NCBI RefSeq assembly: GCF_016107625.1
Contig: NZ_JABASV010000005.1
Location: 62,001-126,000 of the forward strand
Length of the DNA stretch: 64,000 nt
Direction: 5' to 3'
From: Vreelandella alkaliphila
GTDB taxonomy: Bacteria > Pseudomonadota > Gammaproteobacteria > Pseudomonadales > Halomonadaceae
The stretch's first letter is position 1; each line of letters starts with the position of its first letter. The notes beneath the pieces are model-generated. The model was not told the origin of the DNA. It saw only the letters and a program-made list of their open reading frames with translations, and ran no database searches. Made by a program: the position numbers and the translations under genes. Positions 59,152 through 64,000 of this stretch are shown here, piece by piece.

Positions 59152-59522
59152 CTATGAGAAGAAGGCTCTGGCCGGGTAGCCAGCCAAAGTGCAATCAGCA
59201 TCAGTAGAGCCACCACTGCCCCGCTTAACCAGCCAGGCCCGAGTGACCAAACGGTGATTATTGCACTCAACGCTATCGTGCAAACGGCAAAAATCTTAGC
59301 GCGCTTGGGTATGGCGCGTTCCTGTTCCCAGGTAACCAGCAGTGGCCCGACATAGTGGCGCGAGCGAATCCAGGCTTCAAAACGTGGAGACCCCCTTGAG
59401 GCACAGTAAATAGCTATTAGCATAAACACGGTGGTCGGCAATAGGGGCAGAAAAATGCCTAATACGCCGATGCTAAAACTCATCCCTGCCAGCATTACCC
59501 ACATGAGGCTGATCAGTCTCAT
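59148..59522 (-). CDS. ybaN: DUF454 (YbaN) inner-membrane protein
   Basis: 124 residues, the usual size. The start GMSFSIGVLGIFLPLLPTTVFMLIAIYCASRGSPRF is the family hallmark and three or four membrane segments are visible. GGGGAG precedes the ATG. In several proteobacteria DUF454 genes sit near haem or iron genes, as here. The function is unknown. Confidence 0.88.
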   Translation of the reverse strand: MRLISLMWVMLAGMSFSIGVLGIFLPLLPTTVFMLIAIYCASRGSPRFEAWIRSRHYVGPLLVTWEQERAIPKRAKIFAVCTIALSAIITVWSLGPGWLSGAVVALLMLIALWLATRPEPSSHS

Positions 59523-59643
59523 TCTTGCTCCCCAATTGGCACACGGTAATGCATATATTGCCCGTTACGTACGGATAAGTATGGACTTATATGAAGGCTT
59601 TGCCACTCTGCGGGATAGAGCTCGTTGGCTGCTGACCATTATC

Positions 59644-60405
59644 TTAAGGCGTTAGGGCGAGAAGAGGGGCTGCAGCGTTACGGCTATTGATAGGCAGCAG
59701 CTCTACGTCATAAACCTCCGCGATGGTGGCGGGGTCAAGCACTAGGGCGGGCGAGCCGTGAGCAATACGCTGACCTTGATGTAACAGCCATACCCGGTCG
59801 GCGTAGGTGCTGGCGAGATTGAGGTCGTGCAGCACGCAGACAATCGCCATATGGTGCCGTTCTGCCCAGGCGCGTAGTTGACGCATTAAGCGCTGCTGCT
59901 GGCCGATATCGAGTGCGCTAGTGGGTTCATCCAGCAGTAAAAGGCCGCCATCTTTGGCGGTAGGTGAGCGCCGTGAGAGTAGTTGACAGGCACCTCGTGC
60001 AATCATTACCCGTTGGCGTTCGCCGCCAGAGAGTGAAAGTACGCTGCGTTTAGCTAAATGCGTCAGATCTAGGTCATGCAGCAGTTCCGCAATCAGTGCA
60101 TTGCTGGGGTTGCTGCCTAAGCTCACTAGCTCAAAGGTTTGCCAATCAAAGCCGGGCAATTCTTGCTGGGCGACCAGCGCCCGGCGATTGGCAAGCTCGT
60201 TGATTGGCCACTCACTCAGGCGTTTGCCGTCCAGATGTAGCTCGCCCTGTTCACAGGGGCGAAACCCCGACAGCATGCTGAGTAGTGTGCTTTTGCCCGC
60301 GCCGTTGGGGCCAACAATGGCGAGTAGCTCACCAGGGCGAAGGGTGCCGTCCAGAGGCGCGATTGAGGGCGTGGTGGTAAAACTCGCCTTATGTAGGGTT
60401 AGCAT
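59644..60405 (-). CDS. hmuV: Haem ABC transporter ATPase HmuV
   Basis: The ATG at 60405 (MLTLHKASFTTTPS) overlaps the hmuU stop by 7 bases and gives the normal length of 253 residues; a frame reaching to 60699 only adds sequence antisense-like to hmuU. Walker A is GPNGAGKST, the signature LSGGERQRVMIARG and Walker [13 protein letters not shown]. It powers haem import with HmuU. Confidence 0.93.
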   Translation of the reverse strand: MLTLHKASFTTTPSIAPLDGTLRPGELLAIVGPNGAGKSTLLSMLSGFRPCEQGELHLDGKRLSEWPINELANRRALVAQQELPGFDWQTFELVSLGSNPSNALIAELLHDLDLTHLAKRSVLSLSGGERQRVMIARGACQLLSRRSPTAKDGGLLLLDEPTSALDIGQQQRLMRQLRAWAERHHMAIVCVLHDLNLASTYADRVWLLHQGQRIAHGSPALVLDPATIAEVYDVELLPINSRNAAAPLLALTP

Positions 60406-61439
60406 GCCCGGTTCCGACGCATTAGCAGGTAAAGAAAATAGGGGCCGCCCAGTAGGCTGGTTAACAGCCCGACGGGGATTTCGGCGGGAGCGCCGAGGGT
60501 GCGCGCCAGGGTGTCGGCCACCACTAGCAGTAGTGCACCGCCTAACATAGAGGCGGGTAGCAGCAGGCGATGGCCAGGCCCGAGCCAAAGTCGCAGGCAG
60601 TGGGGGACGAGCAAACCAAGAAAGCCAATCACGCCGGTCAGCGCGACGCACAGCCCTACACCCAGCGAGGTAGCAACGACCACACGGCGTTTTAAGCACG
60701 TTGCATCCAGGCCTGCCGCATGGGCGGTAGATTCGCCTAGCTGAAGTAGGTCAAGCTCACGAGCGCTGCGTATTAACAGCCATAGGGCAACAGCAATCAG
60801 GGCAAGGGCTACGGCGGTGGTGCGCCACAGAGCGTTGGTAAGCGTGCCCATTCCCCATAAGCTGAGCTGACGAAGTTGATCGTCGCTGGCAATAAACGCC
60901 AGTACGCCGCCTCCAGCGCCTGCTAACGTGTTGATTGCTAAGCCTGCTAGTAGCAGTGACATGACGGCGGCACTGCCACCCCCTTGGCGCTTGGCAATGC
61001 CAAACACCACTAAGCAAACACTAAGCGCACCGAGAAAGCCCGCTGCAAACTGGCCGTAAAGGCTACCGGCAGCGCTGCCCTGAAATAGCACAATCCAAAG
61101 TGCTACAAATAGCCCTGCGCCACTGGCAAGGCCTAATAGCGTTGGGTCGGCCAATGGGTTTCTAAATAGCCCCTGCATGGCGGCACCACTGCCCGCCAGC
61201 ATCGCCCCCACGGCAACCCCCAGAAGTAGGCGCGGTAGGCGTAGCTGCCACCATACTTGGACACTGAGCTCATCTGCGCTGCCATTAATGAGCGCCCAGG
61301 GCGACACACCTAACGCGCCTGAAGCAGCACCCCAGCCAAGGGCGATCAATAACGCCAGGGTAAGGCCACTTAACACTCGTGCTGTTCGACTAAGCGGTAA
61401 CAAGGGGCGATAACGATCATGGGAAGCGCTGGTGATCAT
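60399..61439 (-). CDS. hmuU: Haem ABC transporter permease HmuU
   Basis: 346 residues of the FecCD/BtuC family with about ten membrane segments. QGLFRNPLADPTLLGLASGAGL and GVIGFLGLLVPHCLRLWLGP are typical. It overlaps hmuT by 4 bp (ATGA). Confidence 0.94.
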   Translation of the reverse strand: MITSASHDRYRPLLPLSRTARVLSGLTLALLIALGWGAASGALGVSPWALINGSADELSVQVWWQLRLPRLLLGVAVGAMLAGSGAAMQGLFRNPLADPTLLGLASGAGLFVALWIVLFQGSAAGSLYGQFAAGFLGALSVCLVVFGIAKRQGGGSAAVMSLLLAGLAINTLAGAGGGVLAFIASDDQLRQLSLWGMGTLTNALWRTTAVALALIAVALWLLIRSARELDLLQLGESTAHAAGLDATCLKRRVVVATSLGVGLCVALTGVIGFLGLLVPHCLRLWLGPGHRLLLPASMLGGALLLVVADTLARTLGAPAEIPVGLLTSLLGGPYFLYLLMRRNRAC

Positions 61440-62305
61440 CGGCTGACCTGCTCTGTGCCAAGCAGCGCCTCAATGTCCTGACGCAAGGTAAATAGCTGGT
61501 CAGGCGTGCGGGGGCCAAAACCGAGCAGTGCCTGATCATCAATCACAATAAGCCGTTGTTCGCGTCCTGCGGGCGTTAAGCGCATCCCCGGTAACTGCCA
61601 GAGCGCGTTTTCACCGCCCAGAGCGTCCAACCCCCGTTGGGACATAATCACCAGCGCAGGTGCTTCTTTTGCCAGCGCCTCTGCGGCAACGCTTTGATAG
61701 CCCGCCATATCGCCAAAAGCATTGTCGAGGCCAACGGCATCCAAGGCTATATGGGCGGCGGTGTCGCTGCCGGCAACCCGCGGTGTTAGGCCACTATGGT
61801 GAAGAATAAACATTGCACGCGTATCAGGCAGCGGGGGAAGAGCCGCCAAGCGCTCAAGCGTCGCGGTGAGTGAGGTTGCTAACTCGTCACCCCTTTGTTG
61901 GCGTTGCGTGTGCTGAGCCACTGTGCGGACTTTCTCGGCAATCGAGGAAAGGTCAGCAGGGGCATCAATCACATCAACCGTTACGCCCACGGCCTCTAGC
62001 TGTTCCAACACTTCTTTCGGGCCGGAATGTCCCGCTGCTAACACACGATCCGGCGTCACTGAGAGTACGCTTTCTGCCGACAGCTGGCGCAGGTAGCCTA
62101 CCGAGGGCAGTTCGGCCATTTCGGGCGGGTGGAGCACCGTATCATCGCGGGCAACGATATCGATATCCGCGCCAAGCGCGGCGATGGTTTCAGCGATATC
62201 GCCGCCCAGAATGACCCAGCGTTCGTTGGCTAGCGCCCCTCCAGTGGTTAACCAGCCAATCAGTAGCGCGGCAAACGACTGGCATGCGAAGCGTGTGACA
62301 TTCAT
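61436..62305 (-). CDS. hmuT: Haem-binding periplasmic protein HmuT
   Basis: 289 residues with a signal peptide (ending near GGALANE) and the type III (helical-backbone) binding-protein fold: WVILGGDIAETIAALG and LPSVGYLRQLSAESVLSVTPDRVLA. It takes haem from the outer-membrane receptor to HmuUV. It overlaps hmuS by 4 bp. Confidence 0.92.
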   Translation of the reverse strand: MNVTRFACQSFAALLIGWLTTGGALANERWVILGGDIAETIAALGADIDIVARDDTVLHPPEMAELPSVGYLRQLSAESVLSVTPDRVLAAGHSGPKEVLEQLEAVGVTVDVIDAPADLSSIAEKVRTVAQHTQRQQRGDELATSLTATLERLAALPPLPDTRAMFILHHSGLTPRVAGSDTAAHIALDAVGLDNAFGDMAGYQSVAAEALAKEAPALVIMSQRGLDALGGENALWQLPGMRLTPAGREQRLIVIDDQALLGFGPRTPDQLFTLRQDIEALLGTEQVSR

Positions 62306-63390
62306 GCCACGGCCTCTTGGTTACCGAGTTCATTCAGTAACTGCCGCCACTCGGGACGCTCCACGCGACCTTCCTGGCGCTCAGCGTAAATTTGCAGCAC
62401 CAAAGAACCCTCTGCATCAAAGGCTTCTACACTGGTGACGCCACCGTCGCGGTTAGGCTTGCTGACCTGCCACACTTGCTCAATGGCGGTGTCATTAAGG
62501 TGCAGCGTGAACTGCTCGCCAAACAGGTTCAGCCAGCCGCGGGTGCGCTGAGGTTCAGGTAGTGTGCCAGTGCGAATTTGCACGCAGCCAGGACTGGCCA
62601 CGAACAGCATCAGTGGCAGTGCGCGCTGACTTGCTTTGGTTAACAGATTTTCCAGGGCATCGACGGGCAGCGCGCGAGTATAACGGCCTTCCATTAGCTG
62701 GTTGGCTTCCAGACGCTCTAGATGGTGGCGCTGAAGCAGGGCGAAAAATTGGTGCACATCACGCATCGCCGCCCACTCGCTGGCGAGTGTCGGCGCTTCA
62801 GGAAGAGCACGCTTTAAGCGGGGCGCGCTTTGGGTAAACGCGGGGGTATCTATGGTGCCTAGGGCAGCTAATGCGCCCCATGGGCGGGGCAGCGGATTTT
62901 CCAGCGCAAAGCTTTTGTGAATGGCACAGCCATGCTGATTGAAAATTTGCAGGCTCCAGCGCCACTGACCTTGTTCACTCTCCGTTGGCAGAGGGGCGCG
63001 GTTAGAGCCATGGATAGGAGCATGAATAGGGTCGCGGATTAGGCAGGCCCAGTGCCAATGGGAATACAGCAACCGTAAATCTAAGCCACCTGGGTCAAGC
63101 AGCAAGCCGGTTTGCGGCCCGCCATCCAGGTCAGGGTAATCACCGGTTTGCTCGAGCACGGCTAAACGAGAGCGGGTGAGCGCTTTGACTCGGCCTAACA
63201 GGGGGAGGCGAGCCGCAAGGTCTTTCGGCGCGAGGGGCAGCGTCCATACGTCACGGCCTAAGCGCGCGGCCTGAAGTTCGCCTTCACTGATTGATAAGCG
63301 CTCGGCAATATCAATCGCTGGCAGGCGAGGCTGTGCTGCTCGTGCTGCGTCAAAGGCTTCAAGAATTGCGATCTGCTGGGACTCAATCAT
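62302..63390 (-). CDS. hmuS: Haem-degrading/haem-trafficking protein HmuS
   Basis: 362 residues built of two similar halves, as in HemS/HmuS/ChuS. GAGGT precedes the ATG at 63390. The protein binds haem in the cytoplasm and degrades or delivers it. It lies 31 bases after the receptor stop. Confidence 0.92.
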   Translation of the reverse strand: MIESQQIAILEAFDAARAAQPRLPAIDIAERLSISEGELQAARLGRDVWTLPLAPKDLAARLPLLGRVKALTRSRLAVLEQTGDYPDLDGGPQTGLLLDPGGLDLRLLYSHWHWACLIRDPIHAPIHGSNRAPLPTESEQGQWRWSLQIFNQHGCAIHKSFALENPLPRPWGALAALGTIDTPAFTQSAPRLKRALPEAPTLASEWAAMRDVHQFFALLQRHHLERLEANQLMEGRYTRALPVDALENLLTKASQRALPLMLFVASPGCVQIRTGTLPEPQRTRGWLNLFGEQFTLHLNDTAIEQVWQVSKPNRDGGVTSVEAFDAEGSLVLQIYAERQEGRVERPEWRQLLNELGNQEAVA

Positions 63391-63421
63391 ACGTCACCTC
63401 TAGGCTTAACATTGCAAGGAG

Positions 63422-64000
63422 TTACCACTGCCAGTTGAGGGTGGCGAACAGGCTACGTCCGTCGCCCAGACTGCCATCGGGCCGATACCACACTTTGTCG
63501 CCGAGGTTGGCGAGGCGCAGCGCGGTATCAATAGCGGGGGTGATTTGCCAAGCAAGGTGGATATCGTGCAGCCCATAGCCTGGCAGGCGTTCATCGTCGC
63601 CCTGTTTGTCGAACGCCTGAGCAAAGCGGCCCTGCCAGCCGATCCGTACAGCGCTGTTATAAAGTGCAACATCACTGCCCAGCGTCATTTCCAGGGGTGT
63701 TTGGCTACCCAGAGCCTCACCGCTGTCGCGATCTTTGCCGGATACCTCTGAAAGACCTATAAAGCTGGTTAGCAGCGGGAATGCGCTAGGTTGCCAAGTA
63801 AGTCGGGTGTCATAGCCCCATAGCTGAGCACGCTGCACGTTTACGGCTTGAGTTGTGCCCGCCATGATATCGACCTGAGTGTCAATGAAGTCGTCTGCAC
63901 GAGTGTCGAAGTAGCTGGCGCGCGCCTGCCAGTCGCCCTGGTGCCATACCACACCGCTTTCCCAGGTGCGGCTGGTTTCAGGCGACAGGTTAGGGTTGGG
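63422..64000 (-). CDS. TonB-dependent haem receptor, 5' part missing
   Basis: The frame runs open to the right edge and encodes the last 192 residues of a beta-barrel receptor. NPNLSPETSRTWESGV is the conserved TonB-receptor barrel motif, and the chain ends ATLNWQW with a terminal aromatic as outer-membrane proteins do. Its place before hmuSTUV marks it as the haem receptor (HmuR/HutR-like). The promoter, and any Fur site, lie outside the window. Confidence 0.9.
   Translation of the reverse strand, partial: PNPNLSPETSRTWESGVVWHQGDWQARASYFDTRADDFIDTQVDIMAGTTQAVNVQRAQLWGYDTRLTWQPSAFPLLTSFIGLSEVSGKDRDSGEALGSQTPLEMTLGSDVALYNSAVRIGWQGRFAQAFDKQGDDERLPGYGLHDIHLAWQITPAIDTALRLANLGDKVWYRPDGSLGDGRSLFATLNWQW

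Noticed and set aside
60406..60699. N-terminal extension of the hmuV frame
   Set aside because: It lies inside hmuU, is Arg-rich and unlike any ABC ATPase; the ATG at 60405 gives the standard length.

Overview
The window looks like a piece of chromosome from a halophilic gammaproteobacterium, most likely Halomonas or a close relative. This is inferred from gene content (TRAP uptake, a PQQ alcohol-oxidation locus, a full iol locus, an aminoethylphosphonate locus) and moderate-to-high GC, not from any rRNA. No rRNA, tRNA, CRISPR array, prophage or insertion sequence was seen. Almost every gene has recognisable family motifs.

Layout. (1) 1-16147: PQQ and alcohol-oxidation locus. A leftward operon runs from cytochrome c-550 through a SoxYZ-like carrier, a zinc metallohydrolase, an S9 peptidase, the iron alcohol dehydrogenase ErcA and a hybrid histidine kinase to PqqF, which is cut by the left edge. 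Divergent to it are the PQQ alcohol dehydrogenase, a secreted pentapeptide-repeat protein and a rhodanese-like protein with a C-x3-C-W motif. Facing these is pqqABCDE, including a 23-residue pqqA and an unusual AT-rich gap between pqqB and pqqC. (2) 16541-22023: pntAB transhydrogenase and katG. (3) 22090-29134: pxpABC (5-oxoprolinase) divergent from a LysR regulator and a TRAP transporter. (4) 29149-33600: two cyclic-di-GMP proteins, HDOD-GGDEF and GAF-PAS-GAF-GGDEF-EAL, divergently transcribed. (5) 33718-42123: 2-aminoethylphosphonate uptake and degradation (HAD phosphatase, GntR/UTRA regulator, ABC transporter with fused permease, phnW, phnX, EamA transporter), then a leftward TSUP gene. (6) 42986-57472: complete myo-inositol catabolism, with rpiR-iolG-iolB leftward and ABC transporter, isomerase, iolC, iolD, iolE, iolA and a second dehydrogenase rightward. 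(7) 57575-64000: mgtE, a DUF454 protein and a leftward haem uptake operon (receptor, hmuS, hmuT, hmuU, hmuV); the receptor is cut by the right edge.

How the parts work together. PqqA-E with PqqF supply PQQ to the periplasmic alcohol dehydrogenase, which passes electrons to cytochrome c-550. The SoxYZ-like, metallohydrolase and rhodanese genes form a conserved but functionally unexplained relay around it. PhnW and PhnX turn aminoethylphosphonate into acetaldehyde and phosphate. The iol genes turn inositol into acetyl-CoA and dihydroxyacetone phosphate.

The most informative non-coding signals are: a matched pair of GntR-type operators before phnS and phnW, the second directly against the phnW start codon; motifs phased at exactly 30 bp between rpiR and the inositol transporter genes; hairpins inside many operons just after the first or a highly expressed gene; and at least eight short tandem duplications (12-18 bp units) in or beside intergenic gaps. 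No clearly new multi-gene system was found. The best candidate for undescribed biology is the quinoprotein-associated sulfur-carrier-like module at 6507-12325.
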